From contig JAPKBW010000016.1 in the NCBI GenBank assembly GCA_028823235.1, positions 1-64,000 of the forward strand: DNA of 64,000 nt, in the 5' to 3' direction. The position numbers and the translations under genes are program-made. The notes beneath the pieces are model-generated. The model searched no databases, had not been told where the DNA came from, and worked only from the letters and a program-made list of their open reading frames with translations. The stretch comes from Longimicrobiales bacterium (GTDB lineage: Bacteria; Gemmatimonadota; Gemmatimonadetes; Longimicrobiales; Gaopeijiaceae). This document shows positions 24,713 to 37,072 of the stretch, in pieces. Numbering within the stretch: position 1 is the stretch's first letter; the number at the start of each line of letters is the position of its first letter.

Positions 24713-26119
24713 CTACCTCACCAAGGCGTCCAGGGCGGCGCGGTTCAGAAGCTGCCCCTTTGTCACCACGGCCTGCACGCTGCGGGTCAGAGTGATGTCA
24801 TCCAGCGGATTGCCCGAAAGAAGAACGAGATCGGCGAGTCGCCCCGGCTCGATCGTCCCCATCTCACCCTCCAGTCCGAAGAACTCGGCTGGACGCAGGG
24901 TCGCTGCCCGCAGAGCCTCCATCGGCGACAGGCCCGCACGCACAAGCATCTCCAATTCGCTATGGAGGCTGTAACCCGGTGCGGCAAATCCGATTGGCGT
25001 ATCCGTGCCCGCCCCGATGGGAACGCCGGACTCATGCATCAGATTGACCAAGAACATGCTCCAATCTGGGTATGTCGTGTCCGTGCTGCGCCCGCCCATC
25101 GAGCCATCCATGGCGCCCCACTCAGCGGCCGCGTCCTCGGGCAGTTTCGCGAGGACTTCGCTCCAGCCGGCCCGCGCGAACGGAGGCTGCAACGCCAGCG
25201 CGTTCAGCCGAAGCGTGGGGACCTGGATGGTGGACGTCATCGAGGCCAACACTTCCCGGCAACCCGCCTCGTCGTAGGCCTCAATCGAAGGAATACGATA
25301 TGCCCTGTGCAGCTGCGAGCGGAGCGTGCCCCCTGGGACTCCTTCAGGGTTGGCCAAGACCAGGCGTCGCTCGGCCACCGTCGCGCCCGGGTTCGCGATG
25401 CAGTCCATCTCGATGTTTCGAAGATGCTCAAGCGACTGCACATGGGGACCCACGTCTCTCGCCTGCATGGAGAGCGGCACGTGGCCATCCATGGGAAGGC
25501 CACGCGCCTGCGCCTCCTCCACGAGGACCGCGAACACCTCGGGAGACACCATCTCGTAGATCTTCACGAAGTCGACTCCGGCCTCGTCGAGGCGAGCCAT
25601 ATTCGCCCGCGCCGTCGCCTCATCAGGGTTTCCGATGCCGAGGAGGGGCATGTTGTCGCCGTCATAGACGACATGCTCGCCATCGAGCAGCGGGCCTGCG
25701 AAGAACACACGAGGGGCTACCGCACCCTCCCGACGAATCGACTCGACGGCAGGGAGAACAAGCCCCAGCGGGCCACCCGTATCGCGAATGCTGGTGATGC
25801 CGTGGTTGAGGAAGAGACCGGGCATCGCCTCCGTGAAACGCGGGTCGTACGCGAGGTGCACATGGAAGTCCCACAGCCCCGGGATCAGGTATTGTCCACT
25901 TCCGTCTAGGACCTCGACGGCATCCACCGCTTCGCTCGCGGGCTGGACAGCGTCGATCCGACCGTCACGCACGAGGACCGTCTGCGCTTCGCGGACGCCG
26001 TTCACCGCATCGATGACGGTGACGTTCTGGATCGCCAGATCGGCAGAGGGCTCGCTGGGCGCGCAGGAGGCCAGGACGAACGTGGCGGCGAGGGGCAGAA
26101 AGAGGTGGATCTTGGACAT
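24713..26119 (-). CDS. Lipoprotein amidohydrolase (imidazolonepropionase-like)
   Basis: Protein of 468 residues. A lipobox (FVLASC, Cys near 19) places it on the membrane surface. The metal-dependent amidohydrolase fold shows [15 protein letters not shown] with the HxH site, the carbamylated-Lys candidate in VDFVKIYE, later metal His residues in MDGHVPLS and SLEHLRNIE, and GAGTDTPIG with the catalytic Asp. The C-terminal [17 protein letters not shown] strand is typical of prolidase/imidazolonepropionase-like members. It lacks the propeller of the larger amidohydrolase at 16.3-19.5 kb. The substrate is unknown; dipeptides or cyclic imides are common in the group. Confidence 0.9.
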   Translation of the reverse strand: MSKIHLFLPLAATFVLASCAPSEPSADLAIQNVTVIDAVNGVREAQTVLVRDGRIDAVQPASEAVDAVEVLDGSGQYLIPGLWDFHVHLAYDPRFTEAMPGLFLNHGITSIRDTGGPLGLVLPAVESIRREGAVAPRVFFAGPLLDGEHVVYDGDNMPLLGIGNPDEATARANMARLDEAGVDFVKIYEMVSPEVFAVLVEEAQARGLPMDGHVPLSMQARDVGPHVQSLEHLRNIEMDCIANPGATVAERRLVLANPEGVPGGTLRSQLHRAYRIPSIEAYDEAGCREVLASMTSTIQVPTLRLNALALQPPFARAGWSEVLAKLPEDAAAEWGAMDGSMGGRSTDTTYPDWSMFLVNLMHESGVPIGAGTDTPIGFAAPGYSLHSELEMLVRAGLSPMEALRAATLRPAEFFGLEGEMGTIEPGRLADLVLLSGNPLDDITLTRSVQAVVTKGQLLNRAALDALVR

Positions 26120-26169
26120 GGGCCGGGCGGTTCAGGGGACCAGACCGGGGCAACCTACGCCACCGATCG

Positions 26170-26192
26170 GCCAACTGCCAAAAGCGGTTGGC
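26170..26192. repeat. Inverted repeat between divergent genes
   Basis: GCCAACTGC and GCGGTTGGC form a 9-bp stem with one wobble pair around CAAAA. It lies between the divergent amidohydrolase and aconitase genes, so it may be an operator or a leader hairpin. No U tract follows. Confidence 0.35.
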
Positions 26193-26327
26193 TATGGTCC
26201 CGCCCCTCCGCAGTCTCGGAGTCCCCAAGGGCATCCCTGGAGGCCCCTGACACCGCCCCCGACTTTCACCATTCTTAGAGGCTGGGGTGCCCGGCACCCA
26301 GGGATGGACGACAGACATGGAGCCAAC

Positions 26328-29135
<2,808 letters not shown>

Positions 29136-29146
29136 TTCTTTCCGGC

Positions 29147-29179
29147 GACCGGGGCGCTCCCTTCAGGAGCGCCCCGGTC
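29147..29179. terminator. Bidirectional terminator of acnA
   Basis: GACCGGGGCGCTCC and GGAGCGCCCCGGTC form a perfect 14-bp stem with loop CTTCA. It lies between convergent acnA and the minus-strand repeat protein and overlaps the stop codon of the latter. There is no clear U tract, but the stem is very strong. Confidence 0.8.
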
Positions 29180-29951
29180 AGTCGTCGTCTCGCATCGAAA
29201 CGGGTGGGCCAAGAACCTCCTGGAGAATCACGGCCTGACGCAGGCCCGAGTCTCCGTGACTGAGCAACTGAGCGCGAACAGCCCGCGCGTCCTTGCTCAG
29301 CTCCCAATTCAACGGGTCGAGTCCATCTTGTTCGGAACGCGCCCTTTCAGATGGGTCTGTTCCGTATCCTGCATGCGCCTCATGGACCGGGTGCTCAGAG
29401 CCCTGCCTTCCCGCAGAACGATCGACCACTTTCGATCGCGGAGTCCGCGATCGTGGTGGCTCAGGTACCCGTGTCCGGCTCGACGAGGTCCTCGTCGGAG
29501 CCGGCAGCGGCGGAGACTGCTTCGGGGTCTTAACCGTGCGCGCTCGCTCGCGCTGCACCTCTGATCTCCGAACTCGCTCCTGTTCCGCCTCGAACTTCCC
29601 AGCCAGCCCTGCGAGTTCCTCCAGGAGCCCTCCGGGTAGCATCGTATCCGCTGACGAACTTCTGGACGTCTCGCGCGGGGCGGCATGCCGAGGTTGGAGT
29701 GACCCCTCCCCGCGCTCGTCGTAGGACAGTTGCTCATCATAGGAGGGGCCTTCGTCATACGATGGATCCTCATCGTACGTCGGCAGGTCCGGCGGATTGT
29801 TCGTCCACTCGAACTGCTGCTCAAGCGGCTCCGAGGGGTCGGGCCGGGATGCCCCACCCGACCCCTCGGTCCTTCCGGCCTTCTTCTTTCTCGCGATCGA
29901 CTCGGCGATCGAAAAAAAGATGATCACGGCAAAGAAGATCAGCTCTTCCAT
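29178..29951 (-). CDS. Membrane-anchored low-complexity protein after floA
   Basis: I do not recognise a named family. The 257-residue protein begins with one hydrophobic helix (ELIFFAVIIFFSIAESIA) followed by KKK, so it is a single-pass membrane protein with a cytoplasmic tail. Residues ~58-80 contain SYDE-type repeats (YDEDPSYDEGPSYDEQLSYDE). A helix AGLAGKFEAEQERVRRSEVQRERAR and a long Ser/Pro/Arg-rich disordered region follow. The last ~30 residues (LLSHGDSGLRQAVILQEVLGPP) look structured. Its place directly after nfeD and floA suggests a partner or client of the flotillin-like microdomain. Confidence 0.75.
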   Translation of the reverse strand: MEELIFFAVIIFFSIAESIARKKKAGRTEGSGGASRPDPSEPLEQQFEWTNNPPDLPTYDEDPSYDEGPSYDEQLSYDERGEGSLQPRHAAPRETSRSSSADTMLPGGLLEELAGLAGKFEAEQERVRRSEVQRERARTVKTPKQSPPLPAPTRTSSSRTRVPEPPRSRTPRSKVVDRSAGRQGSEHPVHEAHAGYGTDPSERARSEQDGLDPLNWELSKDARAVRAQLLSHGDSGLRQAVILQEVLGPPVSMRDDD

Positions 29952-29964
29952 GGCAGGCTACGCC

Positions 29965-30954
29965 CTACTCGGAGGCAGAAGTAGGCCCGTCGTCCGGCCC
30001 GGCGATCGCCGTCCGCATGTTCGTGTCAGCCTCGATGTTCCGGTACTTGAGGAAGTCCATTACACCAAGGTTTCCAGACCGGAGCGCCTCAGCCATCGCG
30101 AGCGGCACCTGCGCCTCGGCCTTCACCACCTCAGCCTGCATCTGACCCACGAGAGCTTTCATTTCCTGCTCTTCTGCCACCGCCATGGCGCGGCGCTCTT
30201 CCGCCCTGGCCTGGGCGACGCGCTTGTCGGCCTCAGCCTGATCAGTCTGGAGCTCCGCTCCGATGTTTTTCCCGACGTCGACGTCTGCGATGTCGATGGA
30301 GAGAATCTCGAACGCAGTCCCTGAGTCGAGTCCCTTCGCGAGCACGGTCTGGGAGATCGCATCAGGGTCCTGCAGCACGGCCTTGTGCGTTTCAGCCGAG
30401 CCGATCGTCGACACGATCCCCTCGCCGACACGGGCCAGAATCGTGTCCTCACCCGCACCACCGACAAGTCGGTTAATGTTCGCCCGAACCGTGACTCGAG
30501 CGACCGCGATGAGCTGAATGCCGTCCTTCGCCATCGCTGCCACTTTAGGCGTATTGATGACCTTCGGATTGACCGACACCTGTACGGCCTCAAAGACGTC
30601 ACGTCCCGCAAGGTCAATGGCAGCCGCCTGATTGAATGCCAACTCGATCCTCGCCTTGTCTGCTGAAATCAGAGCGCCAACGACACGATCGACACGTCCA
30701 CCCGCCAGATAGTGAGCTTCAAGCGCGTTGATATCGAGGTCGAGACCGGCCTTTGTTGCGTTGATAAGGGGCCGTACGATCGCGGCCGGGGACACTTTGC
30801 GAAGCCGCATCCCGATGAGCGTTCCAATCGAAACCGTCACCCCGGCAGACAGAGCCTCCACCCAGAGGCGTACCGGGATCGCCCACAGGACCATAGACAA
30901 CACCATCACCATGACGACCAGGAAGATCGGCGTGACCATTGCTACACCATCCAT
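29965..30954 (-). CDS. floA: Flotillin-like protein FloA
   Basis: Scaffold protein of membrane microdomains, 329 residues. An N-terminal hairpin-like hydrophobic segment ([29 protein letters not shown]) is followed by the FloA/YqfA core: [32 protein letters not shown]-like [47 protein letters not shown] coiled-coil tail rich in Glu and Ala ([28 protein letters not shown]) then ends the protein. A GAGG site precedes the ATG. It is between nfeD and the membrane-anchored repeat protein, the same nfeD-floA order as in Bacillus. Confidence 0.93.
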   Translation of the reverse strand: MDGVAMVTPIFLVVMVMVLSMVLWAIPVRLWVEALSAGVTVSIGTLIGMRLRKVSPAAIVRPLINATKAGLDLDINALEAHYLAGGRVDRVVGALISADKARIELAFNQAAAIDLAGRDVFEAVQVSVNPKVINTPKVAAMAKDGIQLIAVARVTVRANINRLVGGAGEDTILARVGEGIVSTIGSAETHKAVLQDPDAISQTVLAKGLDSGTAFEILSIDIADVDVGKNIGAELQTDQAEADKRVAQARAEERRAMAVAEEQEMKALVGQMQAEVVKAEAQVPLAMAEALRSGNLGVMDFLKYRNIEADTNMRTAIAGPDDGPTSASE

Positions 30955-30991
30955 GACTTTGCCTCATTTCGAGCAAAAGTGATTGATTAGA

Positions 30992-32350
30992 TCAAGCGTC
31001 CTGAGCGGTCTCATCCTCCGAGATCGCGCGCACGACGTGTCGATACCCTTCCGCGCTTATCACGCGGACCGGGGTTCCTTCAGTAATCCATTCCGACTCG
31101 GAGACGACGTCGATTCGCTCATCTCCGAACAATGCCGTCCCTGACGGACGCAAATCTGTGATCGCACTTCCGGGCACACCGATCAGGTCTGATCGGATCT
31201 CGGCAGACTCGTATCCGATCGCTCGATCCGTGCTGTCGAACAGAAAGATGCCGCTCTTCGCAAGTCGTGAGCTGCCGGGCAGTGTGCGGATCAACACCCA
31301 CGCGCAGACGGCGATGAGCACAACCGTCGTGCTGAGCACGAGCCCTGCGCGCGCAAAATCCGGAGATGTCGGCAATCCGCCGAGCATACTGAGATACAGG
31401 CCAGCCGTCACACCGATCCCCCCAACGAGTCCGAACAGACCGAAGCCCGGAACAAGGAACACTTCAGCTCCGATGAGCAGAAGCCCTGTGCCGAAGATGA
31501 TGATGTCCTCGAGCCCGGCCAGTCCCACGATCATATGAGATCCGAAGAATAGCGAGAGCGAGAGAAGGCCAGCGGCCCCGGCTAGGCCGAACGTCGGTGT
31601 CTTGATTTCGGTGATGAGCCCCAGGAACCCCAGCGTCAGCAGGAACGGGGCGACGACGGGATTCGAGAAGAAGCGAACCACCCTTTCGGCCCAGTTGGCC
31701 TCAGCGGTCGTGACCGCGGCCCCCTCGTGCCCGAGTTCGACCAGAAGAGCTTCCAGATCGGCGACCTCCAGGGCGTAGTCGATATCGACCGCCTCGGTGG
31801 TGGTCAACGTCAGAAGCTTCCCTGGCTCCACCACACCCTCGATTTCGATATCCTCATCGACCATCGCGGCGGCCACCTCTGGATCCAGACCCGCCGATTC
31901 GGCCAGCGCACGCATCTCGCTCCGCATGGCAGAGACGATCTTCTCAGAAGCCTTCGTGCCTGCGCCGTCGACCGGAGTCGCTGCGCCGATCACTGAGCCA
32001 GGGCGCATGTAGATGCGATCCGTGGAGAGGGCGATCAGAGCGCCAGCCGAGAAGGCTCGTCGATTCACGAGCGTATATACGGGGATCGAGGCGTCCGTGA
32101 GGGCGTCAGAGATACGCTGCGCTGCGTCGACCCGCCCACCCGGCGTATCCATATCAAGAATCAGCGCCAGCGCCCCCGCTGCCGTCGCCTCTTCAATGCT
32201 GCGTTCGATAAACGGCGCCAGCCCAAGCTCGACTACCCCGGTCACCGGCACACGAAGCACATAGCCTTCTTCCTGGGCGGCGACAGGACTCGCAATCGCG
32301 GAGAGGAGAGCGGCTGCGGCTGTGATCGCGATCGGGATGCGGCGTATCAT
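30992..32350 (-). CDS. nfeD: NfeD family membrane serine protease
   Basis: Long-form NfeD of 452 residues. A signal peptide (ITAAAALLSAIASPVAAQ) leads to a ClpP/SppA-like domain with LILDMDTPGGRVDAAQ and the nucleophile in RRAFSAGALIALS; a catalytic Lys is likely in GTKASEKIV. Four or five membrane helices follow (residues ~230-380), then a C-terminal OB-fold domain (IGVPGSAITDLRPSGTALFGDERIDV). Such proteins act with flotillin-like partners and stomatin proteolysis. The start at 32350 is chosen because GGAGG lies 9 bases upstream; the longer frame adds a non-signal leader. Confidence 0.9.
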   Translation of the reverse strand: MIRRIPIAITAAAALLSAIASPVAAQEEGYVLRVPVTGVVELGLAPFIERSIEEATAAGALALILDMDTPGGRVDAAQRISDALTDASIPVYTLVNRRAFSAGALIALSTDRIYMRPGSVIGAATPVDGAGTKASEKIVSAMRSEMRALAESAGLDPEVAAAMVDEDIEIEGVVEPGKLLTLTTTEAVDIDYALEVADLEALLVELGHEGAAVTTAEANWAERVVRFFSNPVVAPFLLTLGFLGLITEIKTPTFGLAGAAGLLSLSLFFGSHMIVGLAGLEDIIIFGTGLLLIGAEVFLVPGFGLFGLVGGIGVTAGLYLSMLGGLPTSPDFARAGLVLSTTVVLIAVCAWVLIRTLPGSSRLAKSGIFLFDSTDRAIGYESAEIRSDLIGVPGSAITDLRPSGTALFGDERIDVVSESEWITEGTPVRVISAEGYRHVVRAISEDETAQDA

Positions 32351-32586
32351 CTTCAAGATCCTCCAGCGTGTCCTCATGGACACAAGGTACGGTGTTGGAT
32401 AAACCACACAACGTGACTACACACTCCGGGAAGAAACCCTTCGAATCGAACTCCGCTAGGTTGACCCCCGGGGACGACTTCGGGAGTTTTGAGGCTCTCC
32501 GGCGCCCGGCTCGAGCGAGCAGGCGACGCCTCGTTGTGCGGCCCCCGGAGACGTAGTCACGCATTCAACTTCAGGGGTAAGCCCAG

Positions 32587-33387
32587 ATGTCCGATTCGGT
32601 ATTGGTCCACTACGAGGTTCGGGGCAAAGTTGCCCTCCTGACCCTCGACGACCCGCCCGCGAACACCTACACACACGAAATGATGCGCCAGCTCGACGAG
32701 TGCATCGTCAGGGCGCGCTTCGACGAAGCGGCTGAAGTCATCGTTCTGACCGGTAAAGGCGAGAAGTTTTTCTGCGCCGGCGCGAACATCGGCATGCTCT
32801 CGCAGGCTGACCCGGAGTGGAAGTACTGCTTCTGCCTGCACGCCAACGAGACCCTCAATCGCCTCGAACAGACCCCGAAGTTGGTCATCGCGGCGCTCAA
32901 CGGGCACACGGTTGGGGGTGGCCTCGAGATCGCGATGGCCGCTGATATCCGGATCGCACGTAAGGATTCGGGGAAAGTGGGGCTTCCCGAGGTTGCTCTC
33001 GGCGTTCTGCCGGGGACCGGCGGTACGCAGCGCCTGGTTCGCCTCGTTGGTAAGCCGACTGCGATTCAGATGATGGCAGAAGGCACGACGTTCGGTTTTG
33101 ACGACGCCCTCCGCCATGGCATCATCAACGAGGTCTACGACCACGAAGACCGCGACAGCTTCCTCGAGGCGGTGCTCGAGTACGCGAACCAGTTCACGAC
33201 GCCGAACAAGGCGACCAAAGCCGTCGGACTCATCAAGCGTTCCGTGCAGACCGGTGCCGAGCTGCCGTTCGAGCTGGCTCTTGCCCTGGAGCGTGAATTG
33301 CAGGCTCAGCTCTTCGCCAGCAGCGACGCGAAAGAGGGCCTGAACGCCTACGTCGAGAAGCGCAAAGCCAAGTTCACGGGCAGCTGA
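32587..33387 (+). CDS. Enoyl-CoA hydratase/isomerase family protein
   Basis: Crotonase-fold protein of 266 residues. The oxyanion-hole segments are GEKFFCAGANIGML and NGHTVGGGLEIAMAAD. Both catalytic Glu positions of true hydratases are kept (GGGLEIA and LPEVALGVLPGTGG). It opens the plus-strand acyl-CoA run and has its own terminator. It likely hydrates a 2-enoyl-CoA in beta-oxidation. Sequence cannot fix the chain length. Confidence 0.9.
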   Translation: MSDSVLVHYEVRGKVALLTLDDPPANTYTHEMMRQLDECIVRARFDEAAEVIVLTGKGEKFFCAGANIGMLSQADPEWKYCFCLHANETLNRLEQTPKLVIAALNGHTVGGGLEIAMAADIRIARKDSGKVGLPEVALGVLPGTGGTQRLVRLVGKPTAIQMMAEGTTFGFDDALRHGIINEVYDHEDRDSFLEAVLEYANQFTTPNKATKAVGLIKRSVQTGAELPFELALALERELQAQLFASSDAKEGLNAYVEKRKAKFTGS

Positions 33388-33421
33388 CGCAGCACTCTCG
33401 GCTCAATGCCGTGGCGAAGGC

Positions 33422-33452
33422 GGGGTCCGGAGGCACTCCGGGCCCCGTTTTT
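33422..33452 (+). terminator. Intrinsic terminator after the first enoyl-CoA hydratase
   Basis: GGGGTCCGGAG and CTCCGGGCCCC form an 11-bp stem (one U-G pair) with loop GCA, followed by GTTTTTG. Confidence 0.93.
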
Positions 33453-33477
33453 GTTTCATCACTATTCGGAGTACACC

Positions 33478-34938
33478 ATGCTGGAGCATACCATCCGGAA
33501 CCGGATGTGGATCGGAAACGAGTGGGTGGACGCCGCTGACGGCGGGACGTTCGCGACCATCAATCCCGCGACGGGTGAGGTCATTACCGAGGTCGCGTCT
33601 GGCCAGGCGGCGGATATCGACAAAGCGGTAGCGGCTGCGAAGGATGCCGCCGGGAGTTCAGAGTGGCGCGACATGAACCCCCACAAGCGCTCACGACTCC
33701 TCTGGAAGCTCGCTGATGCGATCGCTGCGGCAGGTGACGAGCTCGGTGCCCTCGAGACGGCAGACAACGGAAAGCCGTACTTCGAGTCGAGGAAGGTGGA
33801 CGTCCCGAGCGTGGTGGAGAATTTCCGCTACTTCGCGGGGATGGCCGACAAGATCCAAGGAGGGACGATTCCGGTAGCGGGACCGTTCTTCAACTACACG
33901 CTTCGTGAGCCAATCGGGGTCGTTGGCTGTATCACGCCGTGGAATTTCCCACTCTCCCTGGCGACGTGGAAGATTGCCCCTGCTCTGGCATGCGGGAACA
34001 CCGTCGTTCTGAAGCCAGCGGAGCAGACGCCACTGACAGCAATCCGGCTCGCAGAACTCGCTGCCGAAGTCGGCTTCCCCGCTGGCGTGCTCAACGTCGT
34101 CCCCGGTTTCGGAGAGACGGCCGGTGCAGCACTGGTCCGTCACCCGGACGTCGACGCCATCTCGTTCACCGGGTCGACCGAGGTGGGCAAGATCGTCATG
34201 AGAGAGGCGGCGGAGACACTCAAGAAGGTGTCGCTGGAGCTGGGTGGTAAGTCGCCGAACATCGTCTTGGCCGACGCCGACGTAAAAAGCGCTGTCCGAG
34301 GCGCGACAACGGGCATTTTCTACGGCAAGGGCGAGGTTTGCGCGGCGGGTTCACGCGTGCTGGTCGAACGGCCCATCTACGATGAATTCGTCGAAGCCTT
34401 TGCAGCACGAGCAGCCAAGCAGACGGTCGGTGACCCGATGGATGCGAATACTCGTCTGGGTGCCATCGTGAGTGAGGAACAGCTCGATCGGGTGATGAGC
34501 TACGTCGAGGCAGGCAAAAAGGAAGGCGCCCGTCTGCTGACCGGTGGAGAGCGCACGACGGTTGACGGGAAAGGAAACTTCGTGACCGCGACAGTATTCG
34601 CCGACGTCGACTCAAAGATGAGGATCGCGCAGGAAGAAATCTTCGGACCGGTCGCCGCGGTGATTCCCGTGGAGGACGTCGAGGACGCCATTCAGGTCGC
34701 CAACGATACGGCCTACGGCCTGGCTGCCGGTATATGGACGCGTGACGTCGGGAAGGCGCATCGGGTGGCCCGTCAGGTGCAAGCCGGTACCGTCTGGATC
34801 AACACGTACAACCAGTACGACTCCGCATCCCCGTTCGGTGGCTACAAGCAAAGCGGATTCGGTCGAGATCTGGGCTACGAGGCCGCGCTCGACAAATACA
34901 CCCAAGTGAAGAGCGTCTGGGTGGCGCTCGACGCCTGA
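33478..34938 (+). CDS. NAD(P)-dependent aldehyde dehydrogenase
   Basis: Oxidises an aldehyde to its acid; 486 residues. The start ATG at 33478 has GGAG 6 bases upstream. Motifs: TPWNFPLSLATWKIAPALACGNT, FTGSTEVGK for cofactor binding, LELGGKSPN with the general base Glu254, and GEVCAAGSR with the catalytic Cys288. Similar enzymes include betaine-aldehyde and aromatic/aliphatic aldehyde dehydrogenases. The position before a thiolase suggests a role in feeding a fatty or aromatic acid into acyl-CoA breakdown. Confidence 0.93.
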   Translation: MLEHTIRNRMWIGNEWVDAADGGTFATINPATGEVITEVASGQAADIDKAVAAAKDAAGSSEWRDMNPHKRSRLLWKLADAIAAAGDELGALETADNGKPYFESRKVDVPSVVENFRYFAGMADKIQGGTIPVAGPFFNYTLREPIGVVGCITPWNFPLSLATWKIAPALACGNTVVLKPAEQTPLTAIRLAELAAEVGFPAGVLNVVPGFGETAGAALVRHPDVDAISFTGSTEVGKIVMREAAETLKKVSLELGGKSPNIVLADADVKSAVRGATTGIFYGKGEVCAAGSRVLVERPIYDEFVEAFAARAAKQTVGDPMDANTRLGAIVSEEQLDRVMSYVEAGKKEGARLLTGGERTTVDGKGNFVTATVFADVDSKMRIAQEEIFGPVAAVIPVEDVEDAIQVANDTAYGLAAGIWTRDVGKAHRVARQVQAGTVWINTYNQYDSASPFGGYKQSGFGRDLGYEAALDKYTQVKSVWVALDA

Positions 34939-34972
34939 CCCCACCGTCATTCGCCAAAGAGACGACTACGAT

Positions 34973-36169
34973 ATGCGTGAAGCGTGGATTATCGACGCGG
35001 TTCGAACCCCCATCGGTCGACACGGGGGCGGACTCGCCTCGGTCCGTCCAGATGATCTGGCTGCCCTGACGATCGGTGCACTGGTCGAACGCACAGATCT
35101 GGATCCCGAGACGATTGATGATGTGCTGTTCGGGTGTAGCAACCAGGCCGGTGAGGACAACCGGAACGTGGCGCGCATGGCGGCTCTGCGCGCCGGACTT
35201 CCTCTGAGCGTTCCCGGGCAGACGGTGAACCGTCTGTGTGGTTCGGGTATGCAGGCCGTGCTCTCGGCATCCCACGCGATCGCGGCAGGAGCCGGAGACG
35301 TGTTCATCGCCGGCGGTGTGGAAAGCATGAGCCGGGCACCCTATGTCATGCTGAAGCCGTCCATGGGCTACCAGCGGGGCCATCCCGAGACCGCAGATAC
35401 AGTCCTGGGGTGGAGGTTTGCGAATCCCGCTTTTGACCCTGAATGGACGATCGGCCTTGGGGAAACCGCCGAGGTGGTGGCCGATGAGTTCGGGGTCACG
35501 CGAGAGGCGCAGGACGCCTTCGCCGCGGAGAGTCAGCAACGTGCTGAGCGCGCTATCGCAGCGGGCCGCTTCGACGACGAAATCGTTCCAGTCTCCGTGC
35601 CTCAGCGTAGAGGTGATCCGGTCATCGTCTCGGCCGATGAGCATCCACGTGCGGATACGACCGCAGAATCCCTGGCGCGTCTGCGCCCCGTATTCCAGAA
35701 AGACGGGACGGTCACCGCGGGCAATTCCTCGGGCATCAATGACGGCGCCGCCGCTCTCCTGGTTGTCTCGGAGGAGAAAGGCAGAGAGCTAGGCCTTGAG
35801 CCGATGGCGCGAGTTGTGGGCGGGGCTATCGCAGGCCTCGAGCCACAGCGCATGGGTGTCGGCCCCATCCGGGCTACTCGCAAGGCGTTTAGCAGACACG
35901 GCTGGTCGGCTTCGGACATCGATCTTGCCGAGTTGAATGAGGCGTTTGCGGCCCAAGCGTTGCCCTGCATGGCTGAGCTGGGCCTCGATGCGGAGCGAGT
36001 GAACGTGAACGGTGGCGCCATCGCCCTGGGACACCCCGTGGGATGCTCGGGAGCCCGCATCGTGGTGACGCTGCTCCACGAGATGAAGAAGCAAGACGCC
36101 AGTCGAGGCATGGCCTCCATGTGCGTCGGTGTTGGACAGGGGATCACGAGCCTCTGGGAGCGGTCATGA
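34973..36169 (+). CDS. Acetyl-CoA acyltransferase (thiolase)
   Basis: Thiolase of 398 residues, cleaving 3-ketoacyl-CoA with CoA in the last beta-oxidation step. The nucleophile is in NRLCGSGMQA (Cys89), with His354 in GGAIALGHPVG and the second active Cys384 in SMCVGVGQG. The stop overlaps the start of the following 3-hydroxyacyl-CoA dehydrogenase as ATGA, so the two are translated together. Confidence 0.95.
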   Translation: MREAWIIDAVRTPIGRHGGGLASVRPDDLAALTIGALVERTDLDPETIDDVLFGCSNQAGEDNRNVARMAALRAGLPLSVPGQTVNRLCGSGMQAVLSASHAIAAGAGDVFIAGGVESMSRAPYVMLKPSMGYQRGHPETADTVLGWRFANPAFDPEWTIGLGETAEVVADEFGVTREAQDAFAAESQQRAERAIAAGRFDDEIVPVSVPQRRGDPVIVSADEHPRADTTAESLARLRPVFQKDGTVTAGNSSGINDGAAALLVVSEEKGRELGLEPMARVVGGAIAGLEPQRMGVGPIRATRKAFSRHGWSASDIDLAELNEAFAAQALPCMAELGLDAERVNVNGGAIALGHPVGCSGARIVVTLLHEMKKQDASRGMASMCVGVGQGITSLWERS

Positions 36170-37032
36170 GCGGCGGAGCCAGCCACATCGACACCGTCGC
36201 AGTCCTCGGAGCCGGGACCATGGGCCATGGCATCGCCCAGGTATGCGCTGCCGCCGGCTGCACGGTTCGGATGTTCGACATCAACGAAGACGCGGTGTCG
36301 GCGGGACTCGGCCGTGTGCGAGGCAACCTCGACAAGGGCATCGCGCGGGGGAAGGTGACGGAGGAGGAGCGGCACGACGTACTGTCTCGACTCACAACCA
36401 CGACCGCGATCACCGATGCCGTGGATCAGGCCGATCTCGTTATTGAGGCTGCCCCTGAGTCCATGGAACTGAAGGAACGGATCTTTCGCGAGGTAGATGC
36501 GGCGGCACCCGCTACAGCTATTCTCGGATCTAATACGTCGTCCTTGTCCATCGCACAGATCGCTACGGTAGTCAGTGATCCCACACGCTTTGTCGGCCTG
36601 CACTTCTTCAACCCGGTTCACATCATGAGCCTGGTCGAAGTGGTCTGGGGCCCGGACACGTCAGAGCAGACGCGGGACGCGTCAGTGGCCTTCGCGCATC
36701 GACTGGGCAAAGAGCCGATCGTGGTGAGGGACGCGCCCGGCTTTGCTTCTTCCCGTCTCGGCATCGTCCTGGGTATGGAAGCGATCCGAATGGTCGAGCA
36801 GGGCGTCGCCAGTCCGGAAGACATCGACAAGGCGATGGAGCTCGGCTACCGACACCCAATGGGCCCCCTCAAGCTTACCGACCTGGTCGGACTCGACGTT
36901 CGCTTGGGCATCACCGAGTACCTCCACGAGACGCTCGGTTCAGATGCGTTTAACCCGCCCGCCCTGCTCCGCCAGATGGTCTCGGACGGAAAGCTCGGGA
37001 AGAAGAGCGGTCAGGGCTTCTACCAGTGGTAG
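36166..37032 (+). CDS. 3-hydroxyacyl-CoA dehydrogenase, short form
   Basis: Oxidises 3-hydroxyacyl-CoA to 3-ketoacyl-CoA with NAD+; 288 residues, the single-function length. The start ATG at 36166 overlaps the thiolase stop and has GGGAG upstream, so the longer open frame is not used. Seen: AVLGAGTMGHGIAQ Rossmann loop, IEAAPE with the acyl-contact Glu, LGSNTSSLSI, the catalytic His in GLHFFNPVHIM, and APGFASSRLG. It probably works with the neighbouring thiolase and the two enoyl-CoA hydratases. Confidence 0.94.
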   Translation: MSGGASHIDTVAVLGAGTMGHGIAQVCAAAGCTVRMFDINEDAVSAGLGRVRGNLDKGIARGKVTEEERHDVLSRLTTTTAITDAVDQADLVIEAAPESMELKERIFREVDAAAPATAILGSNTSSLSIAQIATVVSDPTRFVGLHFFNPVHIMSLVEVVWGPDTSEQTRDASVAFAHRLGKEPIVVRDAPGFASSRLGIVLGMEAIRMVEQGVASPEDIDKAMELGYRHPMGPLKLTDLVGLDVRLGITEYLHETLGSDAFNPPALLRQMVSDGKLGKKSGQGFYQW

Positions 37033-37072
37033 AGCTTCCGGCAGTTACAATCGTCCATCAGATGGAGATTTC

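Noticed and set aside
25788-26327. 5' extension of the aconitase frame by 180 codons
   Set aside because: It runs antisense through the lipoprotein amidohydrolase, and aconitase homology begins after 26328.
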